The notes: generated by a model from the sequence alone, not told the origin. A stretch of 64,000 nucleotides of DNA from an uncultured Cohaesibacter sp. (GCF_963664735.1 NZ_OY761553.1:2805303-2869302); one strand, 5' to 3'. Shown: positions 44,036 to 53,244, numbered from the stretch's first letter. A program made the numbers and translations.

Positions 44036-44515
44036 TCATGGCCCTATTGAAATCGTTCCATTTTCTTCGACGCGCCCAATGACGATCAAGCCGGTATCAA
44101 TGTTGCGGACCCTGATTGCCTCGCCGACCACGCCATCTTCCAATGGCTCTACATGTGCGATAATTTCCAGCCCTCGATCCTGAAAGATGAGCTGGGCCGG
44201 CTCGCCGCGCTTGACAACTTCGCGACGGCGAATATCGGAGCGGCCGATCGGCACGCCCATGGGCAATCGCCGAACGGCTTCCTTACCCAGAATATCGTGT
44301 ATGTTTGGTACCACGGTGAAGCGATCAATGGACTTGGCCTTGAATTTGCGGCTTTCCAAAACCGAAAGCGTGATCACCTCACCGGGCATAATCGTTGTTC
44401 TGGGGACAGGCAGAGTGACGGATCGCGTCGTTGCATGGGCCAGATGGGCCCACGCAAATGTCAGCATCAACACGCCTCCCAGCAGCATTACCGAGCGATG
44501 CAAGCTTCCATTCAT
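44036..44515 (-). CDS. flgA: P-ring assembly chaperone FlgA
   Basis: A 159-residue periplasmic protein with a signal peptide (about 1-29, ending AHA) and a C-terminal SAF-like domain (VSLPVPRTTIMPGEVITL-type start, RGEPAQLIFQDRGLEIIAHVEPLEDGVVGEAIRVRN). AAGGAGGT sits 5-6 nt before ATG 44515, which decides the start. An ATG at 44545 overlapping the flgG stop would add ten residues ahead of the signal peptide and is less likely. Confidence 0.9.
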   Translation of the reverse strand: MNGSLHRSVMLLGGVLMLTFAWAHLAHATTRSVTLPVPRTTIMPGEVITLSVLESRKFKAKSIDRFTVVPNIHDILGKEAVRRLPMGVPIGRSDIRRREVVKRGEPAQLIFQDRGLEIIAHVEPLEDGVVGEAIRVRNIDTGLIVIGRVEENGTISIGP

Positions 44516-44544
44516 GGGTACCTCCTTACCGACAAGCGCAGTCA

Positions 44545-45333
44545 TTAGCGTATACCTTGTGAAACCACCCCGGCCATATCGTCAGCGGCCTGAATAACCT
44601 TCGAGTTCATTTCGTAGCCGCGTTGCGCGGAGATGAGTGCCGTAATTTCCTTGACCGGATCAACGTTTGAATCTTCAAGATAGCCTTGGCGGATGGTGCC
44701 GAAACCATCGTCGCCAGCATTGCCTTCAATGGCTTCGCCTGATGCATCTGTTTCAGCAAACAGGTTGGCCCCCTTTGCCTCAAGGCCAGCATCATTGGCA
44801 AAGACTGCCAACTGCAGCTGACCGAGTAGCTGAGTTCCATCCTGACCATCAACAGTCACATAGACCTGACCGGTTTCATTGATCTCGACATCGGTTGTAT
44901 CCTGCGGGATGGTTATTGCTGGCTGCACCGGATAGCCATCGGAGGTTACAAGCAAGCCGTCACCGTTGGTATTGAAAGAGCCTGCTCTGGTGTAGAGGGT
45001 ATCCCCATCGGCATTGCTGACGGTGAACCAGCCCTTGCCATCGATGGCCAGATCAAAATTGTTGGAGGTGTTGTTTAGCGTACCCTGAGTGTGCAAATTG
45101 CGGATCGCTGCTGCGCGAACACCAAGCCCGAGTTGGGCCCCTTCCGGAATAGGCGCTTCGCCGGTCCGGTTCGGCACGCCCTGCACACGAACTGGCTGAT
45201 AAAGCAGATCGGTAAATTCGGCGCGCGCCCGTTTGTAGCCGGTGGTGTTCATGTTGGCGATGTTGTTGGCAATCACTTCAACATTGAGCTGCTGTGCACT
45301 CATTCCGGTGGCAGCAATAGCAAGAGCTTTCAT
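44545..45333 (-). CDS. flgG: flagellar distal rod protein FlgG
   Basis: A 262-residue distal-rod subunit of standard length. The N-terminus has [53 protein letters not shown] follows; the C-terminus has [36 protein letters not shown]. Between fliE and flgA. Confidence 0.96.
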   Translation of the reverse strand: MKALAIAATGMSAQQLNVEVIANNIANMNTTGYKRARAEFTDLLYQPVRVQGVPNRTGEAPIPEGAQLGLGVRAAAIRNLHTQGTLNNTSNNFDLAIDGKGWFTVSNADGDTLYTRAGSFNTNGDGLLVTSDGYPVQPAITIPQDTTDVEINETGQVYVTVDGQDGTQLLGQLQLAVFANDAGLEAKGANLFAETDASGEAIEGNAGDDGFGTIRQGYLEDSNVDPVKEITALISAQRGYEMNSKVIQAADDMAGVVSQGIR

Positions 45334-45371
45334 GGTTATAACCTCAGTTTGAAATCATCTAAAAAACAGGA

Positions 45372-45719
45372 TCAAATCGCCATACGGCTGACTTCCTGAT
45401 ACGCAGCAACAACCTTGTCCCTGATGGCTATTGCGCTCTGCAGCGCCACCTCGGCGTTCATCACCGCATCAACAACATTCTGAACAGATTGCTTGCCCTG
45501 AATTCCGGCAATGGCGGCAGATTCACCATTCTTGACCGTATCAATGACGTTGCTGGTTACAGTGGAGAAATAGTCCCCGAAGGATTTTCCCGCTTCATCA
45601 ACATCACCGGAGATATCGACCTGTGCGCCACCATTGCTGATGAAGCGCGTCTCGGACACGGTATTGAAATCGCTTCCACGGGTTGCGAGGCTGGATACTG
45701 CGTTCAAACTACCTAACAT
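45372..45719 (-). CDS. fliE: flagellar hook-basal body protein FliE
   Basis: A 115-residue protein that joins the MS ring to the rod. The second half has SFGDYFSTVTSNVIDTVKNGESAAIAGIQGKQSVQNVVDAVMNAEVALQSAIAIRDKVVAAYQEV, the FliE signature. GGAG near the flgC stop serves as RBS, so translation is probably coupled. Confidence 0.93.
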   Translation of the reverse strand: MLGSLNAVSSLATRGSDFNTVSETRFISNGGAQVDISGDVDEAGKSFGDYFSTVTSNVIDTVKNGESAAIAGIQGKQSVQNVVDAVMNAEVALQSAIAIRDKVVAAYQEVSRMAI

Positions 45720-45721
45720 TG

Positions 45722-46141
45722 CTAGCTCCTAAGCAAATCGATGGTCCGCAGAACCATGCTGCGTGTCTGGGTTAAAACTTTGAGGTTGGCTTCATAGCTT
45801 CTGTTGGTCTCGCGCATGTCCGCCAGCTCAATCAGGCTATTCACATTGGGCAGTTTCACCTGACCATTCTCATCGGCGGCCGGATTGGAGGGGTCATATT
45901 CCACGGAAAACGGTGCATTGTCGGTGCCGATATTCTTGACCTTGACCAGAGAGGCGCCTGCGGCTCTATCCATTTCTTCAGCAAAGACAATGGTCTTGCG
46001 CCGATAAGGATCAGACCCCGGCGTGGCACCGGTCGACTGGGCGTTGGCAAGGTTTTCAGAAATGACGCGCATGCGCTCAGCCTGCGCGGATAATCCCGTT
46101 GACGAGATTTTGAATGTTGCGGAAAGAGGATCAAACATCAC
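45722..46141 (-). CDS. flgC: flagellar proximal rod protein FlgC
   Basis: A 139-residue rod protein with [29 protein letters not shown] at the N-terminus, [13 protein letters not shown], and the C-terminal helix [35 protein letters not shown]. It overlaps flgB by 4 nt. Confidence 0.95.
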   Translation of the reverse strand: MMFDPLSATFKISSTGLSAQAERMRVISENLANAQSTGATPGSDPYRRKTIVFAEEMDRAAGASLVKVKNIGTDNAPFSVEYDPSNPAADENGQVKLPNVNSLIELADMRETNRSYEANLKVLTQTRSMVLRTIDLLRS

Positions 46142-46521
46142 TGTGCCTTAGCTGCTATCAACATCATCCCGTGGATGGATTTGATTAGGTTTGTTGTCAA
46201 AGTATGATCTCGGGCAACTTCACCGGCTTTCATCATTTCCTGTTCCAGTGAAACCGAGTTACCGGAATAGGTGATGTCCCAGCTATCCTTCTTGTCGACA
46301 TCAACACTGCGCGTGGCATCGTGCATGGCCGTCATATGACCGGCATGTGTGCTGGTCATGCGAACCGTGGCCTTGTCGAACAGAGAAGAGAAGTCTTCCA
46401 CATCCTTGGCTCTGTAGCCGGGCGTGTTGGCATTGGCGACATTCTGGGCGATCGTGTTCTCACGAACCGAAAGCCAATTCTGATGTGCGCTGGCCAACTT
46501 CATCAAATAGACAGGTTCCAT
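46138..46521 (-). CDS. flgB: flagellar proximal rod protein FlgB
   Basis: A 127-residue rod protein with the N-terminal [27 protein letters not shown] and the C-terminal [28 protein letters not shown]. The start at 46521 (MEPVYLM) was chosen because AAGGAGAG lies 6 nt before it; the earlier ATG at 46536 lacks an RBS. First gene of the flgB-C-fliE-flgG-A-I operon. Confidence 0.94.
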   Translation of the reverse strand: MEPVYLMKLASAHQNWLSVRENTIAQNVANANTPGYRAKDVEDFSSLFDKATVRMTSTHAGHMTAMHDATRSVDVDKKDSWDITYSGNSVSLEQEMMKAGEVARDHTLTTNLIKSIHGMMLIAAKAQ

Positions 46522-46550
46522 TTGGCTCTCCTTCAAATTCCGATTATCCA

Positions 46551-46580
46551 GTTTTAGCGGATCAACCTTGTCTGAAGCTG
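46551..46580 (-). promoter_or_regulatory. flagellar promoter element, flgB operon
   Basis: On the minus strand CAGCTTCAGACAAG (46580-46567) is followed after 10 nt by TAAAAC (46556-46551), 30 nt before the flgB ATG. It differs from the other six in having ACAAG instead of GCAAG. Confidence 0.5.
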
Positions 46581-46691
46581 ATGAAATCCATCTATCTTAT
46601 TGATTTTATTTTATTTTCTATATTTTAAATCAAATTTTCAGCGAAGTTTTCGTTCCCCATAGAAACGTATTCGGCCAACGCGCCTGCGCAC

Positions 46692-46725
46692 AAAAACGCC
46701 AGACACTGCAATAGCATCTGGCGTT
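46692..46725 (-). terminator. terminator after fliP
   Basis: AACGCCAGA (46695-46703) pairs with TCTGGCGTT (46717-46725), with an inner TGC/GCA pair. Read leftward the stem ends in five T. It separates the motE-fliP operon from the flgB operon. Confidence 0.85.
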
Positions 46726-46757
46726 GCGCCCTCTTGGGTTGTCACAAGAAAGCCGTG

Positions 46758-47501
46758 CTAGAAAAACGACCTGACAAGGCTTCCCACCAGGATGTTCCAT
46801 CCATCAATGAGAACGAAAAATAACGCCTTGAAGGGCAGAGAAATTGCCGTGGGCGGCAGCATCATCATCCCCATGGACATGGTGATGGTCGCGACGATCA
46901 GATCAATGACCAGAAACGGTAACGCGATCAGAAAGCCCATCTCGAACCCTCGTCTCAGCTCTGAAATCATGAAAGACGGAATGAGAACACGCATTTCCAC
47001 TTCGCTTGGGTTGGCAGCTCTGGTGGCATGAAGCTTCGCCACGGCCAGATCGGTAAACATTCCGATATCTTCATCGCGGACTTGAGAAAGCATGAAGGTG
47101 CGGAAGGGAGCCGCAACCTTTTCATATGCCTGATTTTCAGTGATCTCATTGTTAATGAGAGGCTGAACGCCATTTTTCCATGCCTGATCAAAGGTCGGGC
47201 CCATGACGTAGAATGTCATGAAAAGAGCCAGACTGACCATCACCATGTTGGAAGGCGTCGACTGCAATCCCAATCCGGATCTCAGAAAGGAAAAAGCAAT
47301 GGTAAAGCGGATGAAGCTGGTTACCATGATCAGGATGCCAGGAGCCAGAGAGAGCACCGTGAGCAACGCGATCAGCTGGATCATGCGCCCTGAGGCAGAA
47401 GCCTCTCCTGCGGGGAGAAGACTGCTCAGATCGATGGATTGCGCCCAGGCCGGGTTGGCCAACAGCAAGAGAAAGGGGAAACCGTAGACTAGTCTTTTCA
47501 C
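46758..47501 (-). CDS. fliP: flagellar export apparatus protein FliP
   Basis: A 247-residue gate protein with a cleaved signal peptide (about 1-20, ending AWA), as is typical of FliP, and four helices. Signatures: LTVLSLAPGILIMVTSFIRFTIAFSFLRSGLG and FMISELRRGFEMGFLIALPFLVIDLIVATITMSMGMMMLPP. It overlaps fliL by 4 nt. Confidence 0.96.
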   Translation of the reverse strand: MKRLVYGFPFLLLLANPAWAQSIDLSSLLPAGEASASGRMIQLIALLTVLSLAPGILIMVTSFIRFTIAFSFLRSGLGLQSTPSNMVMVSLALFMTFYVMGPTFDQAWKNGVQPLINNEITENQAYEKVAAPFRTFMLSQVRDEDIGMFTDLAVAKLHATRAANPSEVEMRVLIPSFMISELRRGFEMGFLIALPFLVIDLIVATITMSMGMMMLPPTAISLPFKALFFVLIDGWNILVGSLVRSFF

Positions 47502-48079
47502 TGGATCACCATCGTCTCGAGAATGAATTCACGGATATTGCCATCGGCGCGAATTTTTGCGCGCTGGTTGAGGTCTTCCCTCAGATTCTGCAATCCGGTA
47601 GCCCCTTCCAGATCCGAGACCTTCAAGGTGCGAAGATAGGCGGAAATGTCGCTTTCGACCTGACTGGTCAAGACATCGGCCACCTCTTTGGCCTCCTGCT
47701 TGAAGACGATGCTCCCTTCTACACGCACAAAGGCTTTTTCCACGCCAGCCAAGTTGACGATAATCGGCTTGATCGCGACGATCTTGCTTGGGCTATCATA
47801 AAGCGCATGAGCGGGAGGATTATCCTTGGCCCGTTTTTCCTCCAAAACGATATGGCGGGTCTGATTGACCAACTGCATGCCGACAAATGAGCCAATGCCC
47901 GCAGCCAAAAGTGTCATGATAAGTATGGTGAGAGGCAGTCCCAGATCTGTTTTGCGCGATCTGGAAACTGTTGGTGCTTCCGGCATGACCACAATATTCG
48001 ACATTTTGGTGGTGTATCCTTCAATCCATTGCAGGGTTTTATTTTCAGGCAGCCGATCCTGCTTGCTATCGTTTGCCAT
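47498..48079 (-). CDS. fliL: flagellar basal-body protein FliL
   Basis: A 193-residue single-span protein. Residues 1-46 are cytoplasmic, about 47-69 form the membrane helix (LPLTILIMTLLAAGIGSFVGMQLV), and the rest is a periplasmic stator-associated domain (ALYDSPSKIVAIKPIIVNLAG, ADVLTSQVESDISAYLRTL, NLREDLNQRAKI). A second in-frame ATG at 48004 with AAGGA upstream would remove 25 residues of the cytoplasmic tail; I cannot decide. Confidence 0.9.
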   Translation of the reverse strand: MANDSKQDRLPENKTLQWIEGYTTKMSNIVVMPEAPTVSRSRKTDLGLPLTILIMTLLAAGIGSFVGMQLVNQTRHIVLEEKRAKDNPPAHALYDSPSKIVAIKPIIVNLAGVEKAFVRVEGSIVFKQEAKEVADVLTSQVESDISAYLRTLKVSDLEGATGLQNLREDLNQRAKIRADGNIREFILETMVIQ

Positions 48080-48116
48080 TTGTTCGAACGGTCACTTGGA
48101 GCCGCAGGCCATCTCT

Positions 48117-48833
48117 TTAGAATGGAATAACCCGGTCATAGACCTGTTGCCCCCATCCGGGCTGCTGCATCTCGCTGATCCGCCCGCGGCCACCATAGGA
48201 AATCCGGGCTTCGGCAATCTTGTCGTAAGTGATGACGTTGTTTGCTGCGATGTCACGAGGCCGGACGATGCCTTCCACATTCAGCACCCGGACTTCCGCA
48301 TTGACCCGGACTTCCTGACTGCCTGAGATGATCAGATTATTGTTGGGCAGCACCTGCGTAACCACAGCAGCAATCTGAAGATCAATTTCTTCCTTGCGGT
48401 TGATGGCACCCTTGCCCTTGGTCGAGCTTTTGGAATCTGTGCCAATTTCCGCATCTCCGTCTTTGTTGAAGCCAAAGATATCGAGACCGAATCCAAAGCT
48501 CTGCTTCTCGGAACTGTCGCGGCTGCGATCGGAAGCATTATCAAGGCTGGCCTCATCCTTGATGTTGATGAGGACGGTCAGGACATCACCCACCCGCTTG
48601 GCGCGCGGCTCACGAAAGAACTGATTGCGATCTTCCGTCCAGATGGAGTGGTAACTGCGCGCTGTTGTTGGTTGATATCCAACGAGCATGGGATTGACGG
48701 TTTGCTGCCTCAAACCGTTGCCAACCGGTGTCAGCTCTGGTTCGGCTCCAATTTTATCGATGCTATTGGCACATCCTGCAAGCATGGCCAATCCGACCAG
48801 TGGCATCAGGCATTTCATAAATGGGAAAATCAT
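48117..48833 (-). CDS. flgH: flagellar L-ring lipoprotein FlgH
   Basis: A 238-residue outer-membrane ring protein. The lipobox is LAGC with Cys21. Family segments are RAKRVGDVLTVLINIKDEASLDNAS, QIAAVVTQVLPNNNLIISGSQEVRVN and EGIVRPRDIAANNVITYDKIAEARISYGGRG. It overlaps motE by 4 nt. Confidence 0.95.
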   Translation of the reverse strand: MIFPFMKCLMPLVGLAMLAGCANSIDKIGAEPELTPVGNGLRQQTVNPMLVGYQPTTARSYHSIWTEDRNQFFREPRAKRVGDVLTVLINIKDEASLDNASDRSRDSSEKQSFGFGLDIFGFNKDGDAEIGTDSKSSTKGKGAINRKEEIDLQIAAVVTQVLPNNNLIISGSQEVRVNAEVRVLNVEGIVRPRDIAANNVITYDKIAEARISYGGRGRISEMQQPGWGQQVYDRVIPF

Positions 48834-49411
48834 TGTTCCTGATCTCCTGTCTTGACCTGTACCAACGAGGCCATTTCCTGCGTCAGATCCGATGCCTTGC
48901 CGGCGTCCATCTCATTGAGAATGGCGCTTACGAAACGCGGTTTCATTTTTGAAAGCAGTGCAATGGCAACCTGATCATCGATGCTGGCCAGTCGTTCGGC
49001 AGCCGCTTCTGGGCGCATGCGCTCGTAAACCGCGATGATGTGTTCCTTGGCTTCGTTGAGAGCCTTGTCCCGTTTTGAAATCCAGTCTTGCACATCGGCG
49101 CGGAGCCCTTCGAGTTCTGCCACACGCTCATCTATATCTTTCTGAAGGCGGATCAGATTGTGCAGTTGCCAGGCATAGCGTTGCTCTGAAGCGAGATTGG
49201 ATATGTTGCTACAGTATCTGTCCGCATCAATCGTATCGACGGACTTCTCGCTTATTGCCGGTTTTTCTGCCTTCGGGGTCGGTGCTGCCTGTGCGCTGGC
49301 AACATAGGGCAGCCCTGAAAATAGAATCGCCATTAGCAGGGGCATCAGGCTTGCTCCAAAGAAGGAGCACTGAGAAAGCCATTTCTGTGGCAAGCCGTCT
49401 GGATTGGTCAT
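48830..49411 (-). CDS. motE: MotE, periplasmic chaperone for MotC
   Basis: A 193-residue secreted protein with an N-terminal hydrophobic signal (about 16-41). A long helix follows (HNLIRLQKDIDERVAELEGLRADVQDWISKR), then a MgtE-N-like helical domain (ERLASIDDQVAIALLSKMKPRFVSAILNEMDAGKASDLTQEMA). MotE is the folding and stability factor for MotC in S. meliloti. First gene of motE-flgH-fliL-fliP. Confidence 0.88.
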   Translation of the reverse strand: MTNPDGLPQKWLSQCSFFGASLMPLLMAILFSGLPYVASAQAAPTPKAEKPAISEKSVDTIDADRYCSNISNLASEQRYAWQLHNLIRLQKDIDERVAELEGLRADVQDWISKRDKALNEAKEHIIAVYERMRPEAAAERLASIDDQVAIALLSKMKPRFVSAILNEMDAGKASDLTQEMASLVQVKTGDQEQ

Positions 49412-49461
49412 TTATTCCTCGCTTTGATGCTTTCATCGCATGCGGAGCAGCACTTGCGACC

Positions 49462-49491
49462 AAAGTGCATGGGCAAACTTGCGTCAGGCTG
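49462..49491 (-). promoter_or_regulatory. flagellar promoter element, motE operon
   Basis: On the minus strand CAGCCTGACGCAAG (49491-49478) is followed after 10 nt by CACTTT (49467-49462), 50 nt before the motE ATG. Confidence 0.55.
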
Positions 49492-49720
49492 ATGCCATGT
49501 GCGAAAGGGGGCAGATTTTGACCATCAGTGAGAAAAACAGCGAAAATTCAGCTGTTTTCTCGGATCTGGTGCCACTGTCAGATTTGGATAAATGCTACCA
49601 AAATCGCATAAGTCGCAGTATTTGCGCGCCTTTCCACAAGCGATAGAATGAGACAAACACAGCGGGTGTGGCGAGATGCCCCATGGCAAGGCACTTGATT
49701 TTCAAATATGACTGCAAAAT

Positions 49721-49746
49721 GCACTTTTGATTTTGTTTTAAAGTGC
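49721..49746. promoter_or_regulatory. inverted repeat upstream of the DUF2946 gene
   Basis: GCACTTT (49721-49727) and AAAGTGC (49740-49746) form a perfect 7-bp inverted repeat with a 12-nt spacer; a further GCACTT is at 49691. It could be an operator about 45 nt before the gene. Confidence 0.35.
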
Positions 49747-49790
49747 TTATAAACTTCGTCCACGATTCAAGAGAACTCGAACGACCCTCA

Positions 49791-50201
49791 ATGATCCAGA
49801 AACCCACCCTGTTCAAACGCTTACGTAACCATCGGGCCCTATCTGTGCTCGCTCTGTTTGCTATGTGGATACAGGTTCTGGCTTTTTGTCTGCATTTGGT
49901 CTCCACGGCCAATGCTGCAGCTGGTGCGCAGGATCAGGGAGAGTTCTTTGGAATCATCTGCACAGCAAATGGTCTGGCAGCGGTTCCGTTCGATGGGCAC
50001 GATAGTCCTGCGACCCTTGAAAAAGACTGCGCGATTTGTGCGATCTCCGCAATCAATGACCTCGGCATCGATGGTGATGCCCAGCCCTTTGATCGGCCTG
50101 TCCACGCGGTTTCAATGGTCTTCTGGCCAACGTCCCCATCCGACAGTACCCTGTCTCTTTCCCCTCGCGTCGGCACAAGCCGTGCGCCCCCTCTGCTTTA
50201 A
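49791..50201 (+). CDS. DUF2946-like small secreted/membrane protein
   Basis: A 136-residue protein. A hydrophobic helix at about 17-38 (SVLALFAMWIQVLAFCLHL) is followed by a short domain with ICTANG and DCAICAIS and the C-terminal SRAPPL, all features of DUF2946. In other bacteria the family often sits near copper or haem genes; its role is not established. The cysteine pair could bind a metal. ATG 49791 was preferred to a GTG at 49743. It lies 117 nt before cydA. Confidence 0.65.
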   Translation: MIQKPTLFKRLRNHRALSVLALFAMWIQVLAFCLHLVSTANAAAGAQDQGEFFGIICTANGLAAVPFDGHDSPATLEKDCAICAISAINDLGIDGDAQPFDRPVHAVSMVFWPTSPSDSTLSLSPRVGTSRAPPLL

Positions 50202-50292
50202 CTACCCTTCATTCCGTTCACTTAATTTCTGACCAATCGACCAAATTGCGGGATCCTGACTGCAACGGGACCAAACATCACCTGCAAATGGG

Positions 50293-50307
50293 TTGATACA
50301 GCATCAA
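50293..50307. promoter_or_regulatory. FNR-like palindrome with 5-bp spacer before cydA
   Basis: TTGAT-ACAGC-ATCAA is a perfect 5-bp inverted repeat ending 11 nt before the cydA ATG. FNR sites have a 4-bp spacer, so it is not canonical, and the position would suit repression rather than activation. Confidence 0.25.
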
Positions 50308-50318
50308 AGAGAGCTGTC

Positions 50319-51905
50319 ATGGAACCTATTTATGGCGATCTATTCGTCAATCTATCGCGTTGGCAATTTGCAGCCACTGCGCTTTATCACTTCCTGTTCG
50401 TTCCTCTGACACTGGGCATCACATGGATGCTCGTGATCATGGAAGCGGTCTATGTCATGACCGGCAAGGAAGTCTACAAAGACATGACCAAATTCTGGGG
50501 CAAGTTGTTCGGTATCAACTTCGCTCTGGGTGTGACCACCGGCCTGACGATGGAGTTCCAGTTCGGAACCAACTGGTCTTACTATTCCCACTATGTGGGC
50601 GACGTATTCGGTGCGCCACTCGCTATCGAGGGCCTGATGGCCTTCTTCCTTGAGTCCACTTTTGTAGGCCTGTTCTTCCTTGGCTGGGATAAGCTTTCAA
50701 AGCGCCAGCATTTGGCAGTAACCTTCTTCACGGCCCTCGGCTCGAACCTCTCTGCCTTGTGGATTCTGGTCGCCAACGGATGGATGCAGAACCCGACCGG
50801 ATCCGAGTTTTCCGCAGAAACCATGCGCATGGAAATGACCAACTTCGCAGAAGTTGTTCTGAACCCGGTTGCTCAGGTGAAATTCGTTCACACGGTTGCT
50901 GCTGGCTATGTCACCGCTTCCATGTTCGTGATCGGCATTTCTGCCTGGTACATCCTCAAAGGCCGCGATCTGGCCTTCGCCAAACGCTCATTTGCAGTTG
51001 CGGCGGGCTTTGGTCTTGCCGCTTCGCTGTCTGTTATCGTGCTGGGTGATGAATCAGGTTACGAGCTCGGCGATGTGCAGAAAGTCAAGCTGGCTGCAAT
51101 CGAAGCTGAATATCACACCGAAGAAGCGCCAGCTGCCTTCAACGTGATCGGCTGGCCAAATGACGATGAAATGAAGGTCGACTATAGCATTCAGATTCCA
51201 TGGGTTATGGGTCTTATCGCTACCCGCTCCTTCGACAAACAGGTCATTGGTATCGCGGATCTGAAAAAACAGCATGAAACCCGTATTCGTTCTGGCATGA
51301 TCGCGTATGATTATCTGACCAAACTGCGCGCAGGCGACAAATCTGAAGAAACCAAAGCTGCCTTCAACGAGCATAAGGCAGACCTTGGCTATGGCCTTCT
51401 TCTCAAGCGCTACACAGACAATCCGATGGAAGCGACCGACGAGATGATCACGGCTGCTGTGGATGATTCCATTCCACATGTTCCGTATCTCTTCTGGAGT
51501 TTCCGCATCATGGTCGGCTTTGGCTTTGCCATGCTCGCCCTGTTCGGCCTTTCCTTCTACTACAACGCAAAACGGCAAATCGAAGACAAACGCTGGCTGC
51601 TGAAGCTTTTGGTCATCTGCATTCCGCTGCCTTGGCTCTCTTGCGAGTTGGGTTGGTTCGTTGCTGAATATGGCCGTCAGCCATGGGCAATCGGTGAGGT
51701 TCTGCCGACCTTCCTGGCCGCTTCAAGCCTGACGATCGCAGACCTGATCTTCTCGCTTACCGGCTTCCTTGCCTTCTACACCTTCCTGTTGGTCATCGAA
51801 ATGTGGCTGATGTTCAAGTTTGCACGTCTGGGGCCGAGCTCGCTCCACACTGGACGTTATCACCATGAACAATCAAAGCCTTCGTCTTTGGCTCCGGCTG
51901 AATAA
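50319..51905 (+). CDS. cydA: cytochrome bd ubiquinol oxidase subunit I
   Basis: A 528-residue quinol oxidase subunit. His24 ([13 protein letters not shown]) matches the haem b595 ligand, and Glu104 and Glu112 ([13 protein letters not shown]) match E. coli Glu99 and Glu107. The GRQPW motif near the C-terminus is intact. The long periplasmic Q-loop with about 100 charged residues places it in the long-loop (E. coli) class. It reduces O2 to water at low oxygen without pumping protons. Confidence 0.97.
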   Translation: MEPIYGDLFVNLSRWQFAATALYHFLFVPLTLGITWMLVIMEAVYVMTGKEVYKDMTKFWGKLFGINFALGVTTGLTMEFQFGTNWSYYSHYVGDVFGAPLAIEGLMAFFLESTFVGLFFLGWDKLSKRQHLAVTFFTALGSNLSALWILVANGWMQNPTGSEFSAETMRMEMTNFAEVVLNPVAQVKFVHTVAAGYVTASMFVIGISAWYILKGRDLAFAKRSFAVAAGFGLAASLSVIVLGDESGYELGDVQKVKLAAIEAEYHTEEAPAAFNVIGWPNDDEMKVDYSIQIPWVMGLIATRSFDKQVIGIADLKKQHETRIRSGMIAYDYLTKLRAGDKSEETKAAFNEHKADLGYGLLLKRYTDNPMEATDEMITAAVDDSIPHVPYLFWSFRIMVGFGFAMLALFGLSFYYNAKRQIEDKRWLLKLLVICIPLPWLSCELGWFVAEYGRQPWAIGEVLPTFLAASSLTIADLIFSLTGFLAFYTFLLVIEMWLMFKFARLGPSSLHTGRYHHEQSKPSSLAPAE

Positions 51906-51927
51906 GGCCCACTGATAGGAAAAAACG

Positions 51928-53085
51928 ATGATTATCGATTATGAAATCCTGAAATTTGCCTGGTGGGCGCTCGTAGGCGTGCTGCTTATCGGCTTTGCCA
52001 TCACCGATGGCATGGATATGGGCGTTGGTACTCTTTTGCCATTCCTGGGCAAGAATGACTCCGAACGCCGCATTATCATCAACACCGTCGGCCCACACTG
52101 GGACGGCAACCAGGTTTGGTTCATCACCGCAGGTGGTGCCATTTTCGCCGCTTGGCCTGCGGTTTACGCCGCAGCTTTCTCCGGCTTCTATCTGGCCATG
52201 CTGCTGGTACTGTTCGCCCTGTTCTTCCGTCCTGTTGGCTTTGACTATCGCTCCAAGATCGAAAATCAGGGCTGGCGCAATGCCTGGGACTGGGGTCTGT
52301 TTGCCGGTGGTTTCATTCCGGCTCTGATCTTCGGCGTTGCCTTTGGCAACCTGCTGCAGGGCGTTCCGTTCCATCTTGATGAGTTCCTGCGTGTCACCTA
52401 TGACGCCAAGTTCCTGTGGGCTCTTCTGCCGCTGCTCAACCCGTTTGCCATTCTGGCCGGTCTGGTATCGGTTGCCATGCTCTCCGGTCACGGCAGCACA
52501 TGGTTGCAGATGCGCGCCGATGAAGTGGTTGCAGCGCGTGCCCGCCAGTATGGTTTCTATGCCGGTGTCGCGACAGCAGTGCTCTTTGCTCTTGCAGGTC
52601 TTTGGATCTGGGCAGGAAACTTCAACTGGTTCGTTATTGTAAGCCAGCCGGCTTATGACGCCATGCCGAACCCGCTGGCAAAAGAAGTGGCCCGCGAAGC
52701 TGGTGGCCTGTTCAATATCTATAGCAATTATCCGATTGCTATTCTGGCTCCGGTCATTGGCATTGTTTGCCCGCTTCTGATGGCGCTGATGAGCAAAGCT
52801 GGCAAGGGCGGTTTTGCCTTCCTGTTCAGCGCTCTGGGCATGACAGGCATTATCTCCACCGCGGGTGTTTCAATGTTCCCGTTCATTATGCCATCCACCA
52901 CTGACCCGAATTCGTCTCTGACGGTCTGGGACGCTGTTTCCAGCCATCTGACCCTGACGGTGATGTTCTGGACCGCTGTGATCTTTGTGCCAATCGTGCT
53001 GCTATATACCATCTGGTGCTACTGGCGCATGTGGGGCCGTGTCACGATGGACGAAATCGAAGCCCGCAGCCATTCGGCTTACTGA
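51928..53085 (+). CDS. cydB: cytochrome bd ubiquinol oxidase subunit II
   Basis: A 385-residue subunit with about eight membrane helices. It begins MIIDYEILKFAWWALVGVLLIGFAITDGMDMGVG, with the typical GPHWDGNQVWFITAGGAIFAAWP and FRPVGFDYRSK. It lies 22 nt after cydA and forms the heterodimer with it. Confidence 0.97.
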   Translation: MIIDYEILKFAWWALVGVLLIGFAITDGMDMGVGTLLPFLGKNDSERRIIINTVGPHWDGNQVWFITAGGAIFAAWPAVYAAAFSGFYLAMLLVLFALFFRPVGFDYRSKIENQGWRNAWDWGLFAGGFIPALIFGVAFGNLLQGVPFHLDEFLRVTYDAKFLWALLPLLNPFAILAGLVSVAMLSGHGSTWLQMRADEVVAARARQYGFYAGVATAVLFALAGLWIWAGNFNWFVIVSQPAYDAMPNPLAKEVAREAGGLFNIYSNYPIAILAPVIGIVCPLLMALMSKAGKGGFAFLFSALGMTGIISTAGVSMFPFIMPSTTDPNSSLTVWDAVSSHLTLTVMFWTAVIFVPIVLLYTIWCYWRMWGRVTMDEIEARSHSAY

Positions 53086-53106
53086 TAACCGGAAAGGAAA
53101 TTTAAT

Positions 53107-53214
53107 ATGTGGTATTTTGCTTGGATCCTCGGATTGACTGCCGCCCTTTCCGTCGGCGTGATCAATGTCATGTGGTATGAAGCCCAAGACAGTTATGGAG
53201 AAAAGGATAGTTGA
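53107..53214 (+). CDS. cydX: cytochrome bd accessory subunit CydX
   Basis: A 35-residue single-helix protein: MWYFAWILGLTAALS, then VGVINVMWYEAQ and a charged end. MWYFAWILG is the CydX/YbgT signature. It lies 21 nt after cydB with GGAAAGGAAA as RBS. CydX stabilises the haems of the oxidase. Too short for most gene callers. Confidence 0.93.
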   Translation: MWYFAWILGLTAALSVGVINVMWYEAQDSYGEKDS

Positions 53215-53244
53215 TTAGCTCCTTTCAACCATTATAAATCTTTT

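Larger units (their letters stand above)
49412..49790. other. intergenic region between motE and the DUF2946 gene
   Basis: The 379 bases hold the motE promoter element and, at the right end, an operator-like repeat (both listed). No further gene seen. Confidence 0.5.
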
